NCBI GenBank assembly: GCA_944470555.2
Contig: OX104127.1
Span: 115,906,741-115,970,740 of the forward strand
Source of the DNA: Heterobilharzia americana
Taxonomy: Eukaryota > Platyhelminthes > Trematoda > Strigeidida > Schistosomatidae
Direction: 5' to 3'
Length of the DNA stretch: 64,000 nucleotides
The notes under the pieces are model-generated. The model searched no databases. It was not told the origin of the DNA and saw only the letters and a program-made list of their open reading frames with translations. Position numbers and translations under genes: made by a program. Shown here in pieces: positions 22,601-35,469 of the stretch (within the stretch, counting starts at the first letter, position 1; each line of letters starts with the position of its first letter).

Positions 22601-25600
22601 TTTATGAAATGAATAAAGAAAATTTCTAGGACTTTCAACAAATTAGGTTTTTTGGATTTAAAACTAGCTGCATTGATATGAAACATTGTTCTATAAGAAG
22701 CAGTTTCTTTTTATTTCAGGGAAATTGAAAAGTATTTCTCATTAGAAGTTAAAGTCTTGAATTTATTTTATTTACCTCTCGCTCAAACATAAGCTAAAGC
22801 CAAATAGTGCTGAAATATCTAGTTGCTGTGCACATGAATATTTAACAAAATATTCTGCAGTGAAGAATCAATAAACACCATGAAGTTTCAGGGATACTGA
22901 CGAGGATTATTTAATTTGAATACAGATGGAGATTAAATGACATTTTAGTCAGACGAAACTAGACCTTTCAGACAGATGATCTTGTCCCTCAGTCAGTTAG
23001 TAATCATTAATTCGCAGCGCAAAATTTCATCAGTTAGCTGAATGGCCAAATGAAGTAAATACTTTGAAAAATGTAGAAACTTTAAGACATCGTCAGTATT
23101 ACTGAATGCTGTTTGCTTAATAGAAAGCCTATGCCTTAGGTGCAGTTGTAGCGTTCGTCTATTAACAGCAAGCTGGTTTATGAAATCAATCATTTGCAAC
23201 TTACACATTTAGGAGAAATTCTACTTTTGTCTCCAGGAAACATAATGAGACAAATCTAAGTGTCTTGCGTCAACTCTTCTTATGCAATTGGGACACACTA
23301 AAGTTTCAATTATGACACGTATTGAACGTTCATATACTTTTCTGACTTTCTGTGGCATGAAATCTCAAATAAAATGAGAGGTAAACCAAGTAAACCTTCG
23401 AGTAATCAATATTTAATAGGTTTTCCGTCAGTACGATTTGGCGGAATAAGTATGAATTATTTTTGGAGTGCTTTTATTTAAGCCGAAGACATATTTAGGC
23501 TTCGTGTTACAAAGGTTCTTTTAAGGTTTTAAACTGCTTTCAACCTCTGAGAAAGTGCATAACACACCCGATTGCTCAAAAACTTTTCTCATTCAGGGTC
23601 ACTGAAACGTTTACTTCTTTTAATACTTTCTTTCCTATTTCTGCATGCTGATAAACATTTTAACCACAGCTTTAGAATGTTGCCTTTATGTAATTAATTG
23701 CTTTCTTCCGTAGTTATGAAAAATAGCTACTTTCAACTCTCATTTTTGAATGCATATTTGAACATGTCTGTCCTCCTTTGAGGGATGTTTCAATCGGCGT
23801 GTTTGTCTTCTCGAAATTTGCATAACAGCTTACAGTCCTTCTGCAATTTCGTTCGATTTTACTGGTCCTGAAAAAGGAAACCAAAAGCATTCTAAGGTGA
23901 ATTATATCACTACTTTACGGCTACCAAAGGTTTTACTTTGTTTTGCTAATGTAATAGTCTTAAAGTTCGTAAAGTATGTAGTTGAACCACCCAAATAAAA
24001 TCGAGGCTTAATTAAGATCTAAATTAGCTTCAAAACAAGATTCCTCCTCTGAATGTAGAATTCTACGATTTGTTAAACTTTTCCTAAGTTCTGCTCATTA
24101 AATCTATTTTCAAAGCTTATGCATACCAACTTGTAGTCTTTACAAAGAAGAAAACAAGAATTTCTCTTTTTCCAAACTATATTTACAAACTTCTCGACTG
24201 GTAGCCTTTCCATTTTGTCCCATATTGTTTTAATCCTAGATTGGATACTTCAGCGTAGACTACATAGATTGTTTTATAACGCTGGTAATAACTATAAAAG
24301 TGCATAGAACAATTCCGATGATTAAAACGAATTTATAACTTCATCCACTAGTCTAAAGCTACATTTGTTTCGTCTACGTTTCTGTAGCAGTGAGCTAACA
24401 CGTTGGTTTTTAATTCTTATCCTTCTCTTTTTCAAAATGAACAGACTATTTATAATAGTTAGGTCAAATACTGCCGAATTATTTATTTCATGATATATCA
24501 TCATAATAATTACAGTTAATTCTGATAATTTAAAATCACTATTTAAATTGAAACGGGTTGATGATAAACTTCATTTTGTTTTAGTGTAAAAGTTGTTCTA
24601 ACTTTCCTGAAGTTTATCAAACTACAAAGTGAATGAAAAGTATTGCAAACTTTGAAATGTGACCTTTTTTTGCTCTCCTTCAAGATTAGTACCGTTTTCC
24701 GAAGTTTCTAATTAAAATTTTAGGACATTCTTTCCGAAAAGTCGACTTCAGTTATTTTAATTTTGTGATAAAGATTTTATTTTTCCGAAATGACTTCATT
24801 ACGAGGGAATGTTTAATTACGATCAAAGAAATAAATCAAGCAAAGAAATCTATTTGGTTTTCAATAATACATGCTCAACTCACATACTGCTTTCTGTTAA
24901 ACTCTACTAACCAAATTTAACGTGCAAATTAAACTTTTTTCTTTCAACTAAAGCAGTACTATTGTCTCGTACAACCACTTAAATTATCTTGGCGTGAATA
25001 CTGCAAGACAATGGTTTTTCAATGAACTATATTTGATCCCCCTTTTTTCTATCAGTAATATCTCTGTGGGCTGGCCTGGCCTTTGCGATGAACCTCATCC
25101 CCAACTGACTTCGATTCGGAATTTTATTAGATCCGGTGCACCGAGGATTTTCTAATTGGTAAGATTTTTCTCGCAAAGTCAATTTTTCTATGATTATTCC
25201 TATATGGATGAAAATATTTCCTCATAAGAAAATTCTCATGCACACATTACGAAGTTCAGACCTCGACTGCATTTAAAATGATCAATCAACAAAGTAATGC
25301 TAATTCACTAAGATTCCCAGAAGGAATCGTCATCAAAAGGATCAAACCTAACTTAAGTATCCAAAAGACGGTGAATGTATGCTTCAACTCTCATGGTAGT
25401 CACTTATTTGTCTTGTCCTTCAGCATAAAACCTTTAAAAATTGTATTTAGTTATTTTTACATTTTCTTTTTCTTTGCAAATAATTTGACAGGTAACTGCT
25501 TTCAGTTCCTATCTCTACAATTTTACTGTCTTAATCGGACTGATTTGACCCTAGACCATGCAAATATTTCAACCTTATTGTAACATTACGAACTTGGTAA

Positions 25601-26650
25601 TCCTTTCTATTTCATTTTTATGACTGGTCGTACTCTGCGAAAAGAACATTTGATCATGCAAATTTGAGGTAACTTCAGCCATGGTAGTGACTAGTTATTA
25701 CGTGTTAAATGTCTTAGCCACTATACTTTATCAAAGGTCTGTGATCATTCTAATAACTCAAGTATATTGTTTACATTTACACGTAAACAGCTTGTGATTT
25801 TATAGCCCGTACGCAGTTGAAAAACAACGACTTCAGCCTATCAGCAATATTTAGCATCCTGGCTTTGCTAAAATGCATTCCATTTATTTACAAAAAGTGA
25901 ATAGATTGGGTAGGTTTTCATCCTCTTGTATGCATTTAGGCGGCAAACAGCGAAAACTGTTTAAGACAGAACAACGGCTACTTCAGTTTAAAATGCCATC
26001 ATTTCATTTATCTGTTTCCTCATCAATTCCTTTCCATTTGAGTCTGATTTATGGGAATCCTGATGTAATAATATGCTTGTATCTAACCTAATTCCCTGCT
26101 TCAGCAGAATTACTTTTTATCGGTGACTTGACTGTAGGTGTAATTTCAAAAGCTGACTGATATAGTTTGCTCGAATTAAATTCTGTCTAAGTATGTATTC
26201 CTGTTCAGAAAAAATAACAATCAGAATAAATCACTACAATCTTGCCTATGTTGAGGTTATTACAATTACGCTCAAAGTGGTGGCTTTAAATATTTGGTTT
26301 CTGTTGAAATGTTCGTTTGAAGTTCTTGATTTTTTCTGTGATTTTCACATCACTGCAGTTAATCAAACAGAAACTGCTAGGAACTTTCTGCTCTCAAGGA
26401 GTTACATAGCGGTAAAACCAGTGCCATCACTAGACCAGGTAGAGGAAATACGGCAGTTCTGATGAACTCAGCTGAATATGAGAAAAAACACAGAAACATC
26501 TGAATACTGGTACACATCGAAAACTAATTGCTACAAGATCATGAGACATTGGGCATACAGAGAGCATAAATAAGCGAAATGATGAGATCTATGAAACGAA
26601 TGAGATTTTTTCCTACGGTTGACTTAAGCACCTCGCACTCTACTTAAGCG
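19700..26650. other. Long A+T-rich stretch, no recognised gene
   Basis: Nearly 7 kb of A+T-rich sequence with scattered short frames. The largest are 102 codons at 20819-21127 (minus) and 101 codons at 25278-25583 (plus), and neither has a recognised domain. A small G+C-richer patch at 25050-25160 lies between an acceptor-like tract and GTAAG. I see no tRNA, transposase or reverse-transcriptase motif. Confidence 0.55.
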
Positions 26651-26658
26651 AACGTCAG

Positions 26659-26704
26659 AGACGTAGTACGGAAACTAAGAGAAAGACGTAGTACAGAAAC
26701 GAAG
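26659..26704. repeat. Two-copy short direct repeat
   Basis: AGACGTAGTACGGAAAC at 26659 and AGACGTAGTACAGAAAC at 26684 repeat with a 25-base period. They lie just upstream of the PLE 3' region that follows. Confidence 0.6.
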
Positions 26705-26706
26705 TC

Positions 26707-27772
26707 AACAAAAGCTTGTTCGTGAAATCAAATGCTTTTATTACAATGAATTATATGTAAGGGAAACAGCCAGGTAGGTAAAGGAATGAGGGAATGTAGA
26801 TCATACTTAACGCATGTTCCAGAAACCCCAAGAGAGTTCAAGAAGCCGGGAAACAGATCAGCAGTTACACTACGCTGTATAAAAATGAACCATGAACTTG
26901 ACTTCCATGAAAACAAGGTTCAACAAAAGCTTCGAGTCATAACAAAAACCGTTAACAGACAGAGTCCTGCATATATAGGCGAATTCAGATAGTTTGAAAA
27001 TCGAGATGGGGTACAGCTAGCTACCCATTGACACTACGTAATTATTATACAAAAAAGTGACTCTTGCTCTCACCTTCAACACCTCTCATCGTCATCAACT
27101 CTACGTGAATATCAATAAAGTCTAGACTGATTGCATTTACTATTGCTATCACCACCATCATTTCTACTATTCAATTTCACATAATTCTGATCAATTCGTG
27201 AAAAGTTTGTCAGTACTTATTCAACTCTACAACCAAGAGATGGGACACATTTCTACTTCATATTGCCATTCGTGGTTATCAAATGACAACAATATCATCT
27301 GTGTCCTTGATTGCTTTGTATTCACATTAATGGAGAAAGTAAATGACAGCATACACACATCACAACATGAGGTGCAATTTCACACTGAGTGAGTAATCGT
27401 ATTTCAGAAAAATACTGATTATGCAAAGAGTATTGAACAAGCAAGCTAAGTACAGGTTATTGAATTCACTTATGTATCTCTGATATATTAATCTGGATTA
27501 TTTCCCTGAAGAAGCTCGAACCAGATTAGTCTGTGAAAAGTTTGAATTGTTTTTTTTCATAAACACTGTTATGAAAATACAAAGAGAAATGTTCAAATTA
27601 TCGGAAAAGTTTTCTGCTATACTTTGTTCAAAGTCAATTAAAGTGCTTCTAGAATTCTCAGTATAATGCAAGCCACCACAAATCGGAGAAATAATTATTT
27701 TAACAGTTTTCCCTGCTCATCAAATTTAAAGCAGACCAGAACTGAATGAATTCGCTTTTATTAGATCGTCTA
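26707..27772 (+). mobile_element. PLE 3' region (GIY-YIG end plus 3' UTR), copy 1
   Basis: About 1 kb shared, inverted, with 63670-62627. The 5' part encodes a piece resembling the end of a PLE GIY-YIG domain. NRSAVTLRCIKMNHELDF (frame from 26786) fits the '(S)AV..H....NH.IDF' helix-turn pattern. After a TAG stop it resumes in the same frame with FENRDGVQLATH, like the usual family C-terminus. About 770 bp without coding signal follow, ending at the sharp boundary TTAGATCGTCT near 27772. The 64-codon frame at 27198-27392 is conserved in the other copy but lies in the 3' UTR-like part and is probably incidental. The PLE assignment is by motif only. Confidence 0.6.
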
Positions 27773-27779
27773 CCATCGA

Positions 27780-30700
27780 CGATGCTATTTTTAATCAACT
27801 GATTATATGTTACAGAAGTTTAAGAGAACAAAATTCTAGAGTTGGATGGACGTCATTTTGTTACATACAATGCTTGATTACCTCTCAATTGGAGATTTGG
27901 CCAAAGGAAATATAAACTCATAGCAGACCAGAATATTTGGAATATTAGGATTAAGCATCTATTCCACTTTTTTAATTTTCTACTCATACATGCATTCCTA
28001 AAACTTCATGGATTTATCTTTATTTCATTTGATACACTTTCTGTTTATTATTTTGGTTAGGAAATGGTACTTTTGTTATTGATGTTACTGATTCAATACT
28101 TTCAGAATTCACATTTTTGACTAAATTTAATGGGTAAATCTACTCAAGAAGTGTCGATTTTACGATAAGTTTTACTCGAAGAAAGGGAAAGTCCTTTTAT
28201 GTTTATGAAAGCATGAAATTACTGGCTTCTTAAATTTCGTTTCTGTTACCTTGTCGATTCCCTGCATATAGGCATACACTTTTCATTTTAACTGATTCGT
28301 GTTGTTAATTTGAATTGTTTGCTTCGAATAAGGAATCTAAAAATGATTAAAAATTTTATGCATAAACGACAGAATATTGCTGTTCAACCGGATGTGCACA
28401 TTGCAGTCTTATAGTTTGGGGAATGACTATTTGCTATTCAATCCGTCGGTGGGGATGCACATGCATCAAACTCGACAACCTTAAATTGGACAAGACCTTG
28501 AATCTCAGTTGTACTCATGGACTCCATGAGTTAGATAACTTCAAATAGATATGCATAAAAATTTGTTTGAGAATCTTATGCCACAAGATGATAAGTCAGA
28601 TATTATTATCCACCACGAACAACAAAAATGAGTGAAACCCACAAACATAAACAGATTACGAAGTTCAACAAAATGGACTGGTATTCACGAAATTTGTGCC
28701 TTTAAAAAACGTTATACCAGCACTGTGCAGACGTTTGTGCAGATGGATTAAAATGAATTCCGACAAATTTAGGTTGTGCGCCCTTTTATGACACATCAAT
28801 CGCGCCACCTCAAATACATCTCTGAGCCGATCGAGAATTTCTGTGAGCACCAACCTTCATGGTTTTTGAGGAGATAACCCAAATCGATAAACAGATCGGT
28901 TCTTGAACATTCAGCTAACTTTGGACGTACAGCTTCACCAGAGTCTTCCTTTACTGCCATCTACAGAGTAAAAGAGAACAGTTCAAAAGCAGTAAGCTTT
29001 CGAAAGCTGTGAACGGCAGAATCACTGCCTATTCACCAGTGCAAACTTGTTCTATTTGTGTCAAAGAAACGAGTTCGATCTCTTATCTGACCATGATTTT
29101 AACACTGGTAGTTTGTTTCAATTATTGAAGATAGGAAAATATGTCTCAAATATATAGTTTCGACTATCACTGACACTAAAAACAAGTTATCAAGGAAAGT
29201 TCGAAAATTGTGCAATAATGTTTATTTTTAGATTAAAAATTCCATAAAATCACTTTAAGTTAACAAGGAATATATTTCTTGTGCTAAGTGTGGTCTAAAC
29301 TACCGGGTAAGTGTCTACTGGTTAAGCTTAAAAATTTGTCTATTGAGTTCGTTCAAATATATGACTACCGGAATAGTGAAATTTATTCCTGACTTAAGTA
29401 TATATCTTTTCCGTTAAATAACGGAGCCCGACATCCAAATCACCGGAATGGTTATACGTGAGATTTCAGAATTTCTCGTATTTGCTCAAACAGGTTTCAC
29501 TAAAGATAACCACGTTGTCAAAAAAATAGACATGCTATGCTGAAGGAACTTTTCACCCGTTCGTCTGACTGTTTGCATGCAAACGCTTTGTGATGAATCT
29601 ACACAAATTGATGCAAATTGGTCTGCATCAAATGACGTAATTCCCAGTTAAAAAGGAAGTATTTTGGTAAAATGATCTGCGTTTATGTATTATGTATTTG
29701 TAGTGTTAGTAAATAAGAATTTCTTAAAAAAACTTTTAAAGTAATCGCAGAAAGATTCATTACTCTTTGCCGAAACAATAGTATTAAACGGATATATTTG
29801 ATGCAATATATCATTCTCCTGAAGTCTACGGTACAGTCACTTATCAGATAAATGTAACGCACCCCAATTTATTAGATTTAGAAGTATTATGTAGTCGAGT
29901 AAAGATATAATCAGGTTTCGTTCAATGTCTATCCAACTTCGGATTGTTTCTCTTTTATAGTAATTTAGTGGTCTACTCACGATTGGTTCAGTAATACTCC
30001 TTACAAAATAATAGCCATAAACGTTAAAATAATAACCTCACAATAAAATGTATAGCATCTGGTTTATTACAATGAAAATAAAACTGTAACTGGTCGTAAT
30101 GTGTAACTCCGTGTATATGAAAACGAACATCAAACAAACTTGATATACAGAAGATACACTGAGAAAATTATTCTCATGTAAACAAATCACTTTCCATGGT
30201 ACGAGCTTTCAGGAAAGTGATTAACAACTTTTCAATGCAATGTGTGGGCTTCACTCAAAATCAAAATATATTAGTATAGATATTTACTTCCATAAAGGTA
30301 AGTAAACTCAAAACTAAAATTTTCACTTGTTCTACATGAAAAAGTAGCGTTTGCATAAGAGTCAATTCCCACTCGAATTTTTCATTCACATTTGAATAAT
30401 TTGGTTTTTATTTATTCCTGAGAATTCACAAGTGTACTTCACTAGTATTTTGGAAATTGTTTTCCATAGTTTTTGAAATTTCGCATCACATTCTGAAAAT
30501 GTCGAAAAAGAAATCATTGTTATAAGAAAACGCAGTAAGGTATAGTGAATCAATAATTTCGTTGCTTTCATCACTAATGGTAATCTTAAAGCAAATTAAT
30601 ACAAACAAGTAGACAATATGGAATAAATTATTCACTCAAGTAGTATTATAATATTCATGAATTAGCTTAATCATATTGCGAAACACCAAATATGCGTCTA

Positions 30701-32140
30701 AACCTTATCTGAAAAAATTGCATTCTCCTACTTCATAATAGATTTATTGTATATGTGCATAAATGTAACGCTGTAAACTGTTTGACTTGTTGTTACATAA
30801 TATCTTGTGAAATACCATTGACTATGCACCAATAAAGGTAAGAAAATGTCTATCCTTCAACATTTCTTATTCCAATAATATCTGTTATTTTTAAGTGAAG
30901 AAAACACTTCAAGTTGGCAGCGAACCGTGAATTATTGTTTGGCAGATTCACAAATTGATTGTAAATGATGATTTATTTTTCAGCAAAAACTGCTTCAGTT
31001 AGCTTGCTACAACTTAAAATATGAACTCAATATTAGTTTGCTCCCCGCAAAGTATAGCAAGAGATTCAGGAAAAAATGGATATTTCGTTGCGTCTTAGTT
31101 TACCACCAACCGAATTCCTTCATTTCACTGTTCATTTTTTGCGTAAACATCTGTTCACAGGCATAAAACCGTACTATGTCACAACTGTAATTTGAAATTC
31201 GTAGGATTGTTCTGGAAGTTAAATCAAATACAATGATTCAATTTAAGCACATTTATACATCCCAGAACTATTACAAATCAGGTGCTGCAGCTGCTAATGC
31301 AGCGTTCAATTTAAAGTCGGTAATGACTGATTTTGTATATACTGTATCACGTTCCTCGGCTGTTTAAACCGATGTCAAATTTGAATCGCCACTCACAACT
31401 GTTTTCAATCAAAACGTTCATTTTAAGTTTTAGGAAAAGTTGTATTAGAATTAATATCGTATGCAGGCTGACTAGTTGTATTTTGCAGCCCAACATTTAG
31501 TAAAAAAGCTCTTGAATCCATGAAGCTCAATCTCACAAGTTTCTTGATTCACGATCTCTATAATGCCGTGTCAATTCAAGCAAATTTACTTTTGTAACAT
31601 AACCTATGGCTTCTTATACCTCAGGGCCATCCGGTTTGATTCCATTCGTGAATTAATGCAGGACATAAATAAGAACTGTCACTGGAAAATACGATTTTCA
31701 TTTTTTTTCTCATTTCATGTCTTATATTATACGCCAGCATGATTTTTGCCATAGACTAACTAATGTATGAATTAATCCTGCATGCATACAATAGTAAAAA
31801 ATTCAGTAGAAGTAATTTTGATAATGGAGGCGGGAACACTTTTTCGTAGTGACTTTCGAAACACACATGAAGAACTAGACGTTATGTAATTTCTGAGCAT
31901 TGAAAGCACTTTTATGAAATTAATGAATTTCAAATGGTAGTACTACGTATCATATTCGTTTTCGATTGACATCATAAGGAAATCCTAAAATTCTTTCTAC
32001 CAAAGACATTTGTGATTAATTTTGCTATTAAATAACATGTTGTTTTGGAAGACAATGAATCAAATTACTTTGACTTTATTTTATTGGAATATTGACAGAA
32101 ACTTCGAATCTCACAAATAGTAGAATTAATCAAGAGTCCT
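27780..32140. other. A+T-rich stretch, no recognised gene
   Basis: I saw no transposon or gene signature. A somewhat richer patch at 28640-29060 contains a 62-codon minus-strand frame (28665-28853) that seems to continue in other frames, which could be a decayed coding sequence. I cannot assign a family. Confidence 0.5.
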
Positions 32141-32143
32141 GCA

Positions 32144-33290
32144 ATGAAGTGCCTGCATTTATATTACAGACATATGTATATTGTTGTTGTTCTCGACTTG
32201 AAGGCGGAATTCGACTCGGTTGATCGAGAAGTCCTATGGCAATATCTCTCACTGAAAAGCGTACTAAGTAAGTTAATCACCTTATTGAAGGCTCTCTACC
32301 CGAACACTTGTGGGCGTGTTAGATCCTACGGTGAGATTTCCGGGGAGCCATGCTTATCTAGTGGTGTCCGTCAAGAGTGTCCACTATCTCCATTTTTATT
32401 CAATCTAAGCATACACATTCTCCTGGAGGTCTGTCTCTCATCACCTGGTCACACAGACATTGACCTAATCTCAGGAAAATTTTCTTTAGACCTGGAATAC
32501 ACAGATGAAATAGTCACGTTAGATGAGGATGCTGACAAGATGCAGAGTCTTCTGAACACTTTGAATGGCAGTTTAGGGTGCGTTTCTCACCACCTAAATG
32601 CAAATTGTTGCTCCAGGATTGGTCTTCAGCGGTCTACTAGATAACAATAGAGAGTGTTGTGATCGAGTTTGTCGACCACTTCACTTACCTGGGAAGTAGA
32701 ATCAGCCCTACCCTGGTGGGTTAGTTGCCGATGAAATCTCTGCACGGATACCAAAGGTTCGACTGGCTTTTGCCAACTTACGACACCTATGGAGCCGCCG
32801 TGATACCTGACTGTCTATTAAGGGTTGCGTGTACTGCACAGCGGTCCGGTCTGTTCTACTGTGTGGCTGTGAAGCATGGCCGTTGAAGGTAGAAGACGTG
32901 AGAAGACTTCAGGTGTTTGACCACCATTGCCTTCGTAGTATAAGCCGAATTTTGAGGCGCAGGCGTTAAGTGTAGAGTTTTAAAGAGTAGAGGTGAGTCA
33001 GTTGACGAGGGTATGAACCTTCATCGACTGTGATGGCTAGAACACGTATTGTGTATGCCTAGTCACCGATCACCTCGTCACAAAATGTTGGCCGAAGTAG
33101 GTCAAGGCTGGAAAAAGGCCCGATGTTGCCCGATTAAAACAAGGCATCAGTGTATGAAGTGTTTGGCTGTTGGTTTGAGCAATGTAGGGCGATGCAGACT
33201 AGGTGGTTGGGGTCCGTAGGACAAGAGGAATCATTAGCTGGAGACTTTAGGAGACATGGCTCAGAACCGATGTTATTGGCGCAAATGTGT
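32144..33290 (+). pseudogene. RTE-like LINE reverse transcriptase, 5' truncated and broken
   Basis: The 166-residue frame (32144-32644) is the longest in the window and is clearly a reverse-transcriptase palm. Residues 18-32 read DLKAEFDSVDREVLW (motif A region). Residues 74-86 read GVRQECPLSPFLF (usual GVRQGCPLSPFLF, motif B). Residues 117-123 read LEYTDEI where active enzymes have YADD, so the second catalytic Asp is Glu. Beyond the stop the protein continues in shifted frames with FTYLGSRISP and LAFANLRHLW-like, VYCTAVRSVLL-like and WPLKVEDVRRL segments. RLxWLEHVLCMPSHRSPR (x is a stop) and GWKKAR follow to about 33290. N-terminal endonuclease sequence is missing. The family is an RTE-type LINE known from trematodes (compare SR2/SR3); the exact clade is my inference. 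Confidence 0.9.
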
Positions 33291-33507
33291 ACATACATTA
33301 TCCTCATGTTAACGACGCTGTACCGAATATCACCATCTCATTCTTCATTTCTCTCTTTTCATACTTTATATTTCTTTTGACTGGATTTTCTTACCTTCAT
33401 CATGCACCTCACTGCCTTTTTACTTGATGTACTGATATGATGTGTGACAACTCGGACCGTTATGCAGTAATGCCTGGTCCTGATATTAACGATGACGATG
33501 ATGACTT
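33290..33507 (+). mobile_element. 3' UTR and simple-repeat end of the RTE-like LINE
   Basis: Pyrimidine-rich sequence follows the decayed coding region and ends in GATGACGATGATGAC at about 33493-33507. RTE-type elements characteristically end in short tandem repeats rather than poly(A), so this is taken as the 3' boundary of the insertion. Confidence 0.6.
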
Positions 33508-33950
33508 GTATTTGTTTACAGAAGTAAGTCCAGAGTTCAAGTCTTAGTGAGAAAAGCATAGCTCACTTGAAGGCAACTATATTTCGCTAGAGGCCTCAAA
33601 TAAGAAGAAACGACTGTTCTCGTTTCCTCTGCTAGCCACCATCATAATTAGTGCTTTGATCCTAAACAATACTTGTCTCACTTTGAAGAAAAAATCTTTC
33701 TCATTTGGATCTGTTTTCCCTACAACTGTATTTCTGATAATAAAGATATTGAACTGTGTTATGTTGAAGAAGTTCAAACAACAAAACTGAAAGAAATGTA
33801 CAAATTAACAAAAAGCAGTTGAGTTATTTGTCAGTAAAAAATGATCGCATGGTTAAACATTAAGTCACTATAAAAACAACAAAAACGGTAACTTCTGGAT
33901 GAAATGAATGTTAACATTTTACATTGAAAAACATTACTGCAATAAGATCC

Positions 33951-35460
33951 AATGATAATTTTTCTTCTAATCATGCACAATAACAATTTTTTTCAACTTG
34001 GATCACAGCCCCTTCATAGTGAATTGAATCTGTTCACCATAGCTATGATTAACGAATCAACCATCAAAATTAGTAAATTTGATTTATTCTTCCAATGTAA
34101 TTGTGCAGATACATTAGTTCCTTTTGCATAAACATTCCTGTAAACCCCATTAGTAATATACTAGACAGAAACTAAGAAAATTTAGATAGCATCCATTTTA
34201 CGTAGCTTTTCTATTAACTGATTTTTTTATAGACCCATCTTTTCTTTTTAATAATATGTCAAGCAAAGGAATCTGATTATCATTTTCTACTTGAAACAAT
34301 AAACTTATATTGCTTTGTGTGATCCCAGATTTCTCAAAAAGGCTTTTGAATCCTCATTTTTGTTTTATATAACTTAGATATCATCAGCGTATCTCATTTG
34401 TAAGGAGATTTTGTTGGTTAACTCTCTAGGCAGAAGTTCCATATGTAAAACAAACGTCAGCCGAAAATAGTCCCAAGGGACTACCATTAATGACATCACC
34501 ACTTTGTCGAAAATATTCACCTTCGGAGGTAAAATGAGCCTTATTAGTGAAAAGTAGTAATAGATCCCTTAAATATTTTAGAGGGATGGAGAATACAAGA
34601 TTATGCATGGATGTATAGTCACAAAGAATGTCAAGTCTTGATTAAATGTACATTAATCAATATAGCCTTCACATCAAATGGATACATTGATTTATTTCTA
34701 ATATTACTGCCATTTAGGTAGTCGACAAATTCTAAAAAATCTCTGAATGAAAATCTAGTTGATCTATTGCCGCATATCTTATTTGTGCCAGCTATTTGGA
34801 CAATTTACACTTTGGGGGCGACACTGATAGTATCGGACGTTAAAGGATTTTTCTTTGTCTCAAGTAAACCTCATAAGTCTGGGTATTCATACTCCATGGG
34901 TTTTAGCGAATGAAGTTCCTCGTTGCTAATGATTAAACGTTTTACTAAACTTGCAGTTACGTGTTCATCCAATTTTCCATCGCCTTCTTCCATGAATTCG
35001 GTTTTGTCACTGAGTATCGGTAATATTTTGTCTTTATAGTCTTGGATATTCATAACAACTACATCAGATCCCTTATCGAGTTTAAGAATGACTATGTCAT
35101 TTCTGTTCCATAGTCCTGTCAGTACGCTGAAATGCTGGGGAGTAAGGACAATTCTGTGTTTGGAACCAGGGCTACTGAGATCATGCACGATATCGATAAA
35201 CCTAGCTATCAGCCATTTTTAATTTTAAGAAGTTGGAGCTTGTAAACTCAAAAGGCAACGAAAATATTCGATATGGGTATCAGTCGTTAGTTTGTAAAAT
35301 TTTTGAGGGACCAAAAAACTAAATCTCAGAGATAAAAGTTCTTAATCGTCTGCAGACAGCTGAAAAGATGACAGATCAGTCACATATTTATCTGAATTGA
35401 TGGAATAAGGATTCACATGCATTTCAACCGAAAGAGATTTCAATAGTTTTTACATCGGAT
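33951..35460 (-). pseudogene. Penelope-like element 2, reverse-transcriptase region, decayed
   Basis: Minus-strand reading from 35460 downwards gives KYVTDLSSFQLSADD and then a frameshifted FYKLTTDTHIEY piece. The 105-residue frame 35188-34871 follows, with IVILKLDKGSDVVVMN near residues 32-47 (the PLE 'ADKG..VVVM' motif) and KILPILSD. Further on, the 34608-34426 frame carries FRQSGDVINGSPLGLFSADV, the motif-B region that usually reads MGSPLGP. At about 34290-34180 come QIPLLDILLKRKDGSI and VNRKAT with YLNFLSF after a stop, the post-palm block. A last trace (EEKLSLDLIAV) lies near 33960. No convincing GIY-YIG domain follows; the RTE-like LINE ends about 450 bp further on. Many stops and frameshifts make it inactive. 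Confidence 0.85.
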
Positions 35461-35469
35461 TCATTCTTG

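Noticed and set aside
27500..27545. CTGAAGAAG followed by GAAAAG in the PLE 3' repeat, resembling a hammerhead core
   Set aside because: The intervening bases do not pair as stem II (a CAGA/TCTG hairpin lies elsewhere) and no cleavage triplet with a stem I partner was found.
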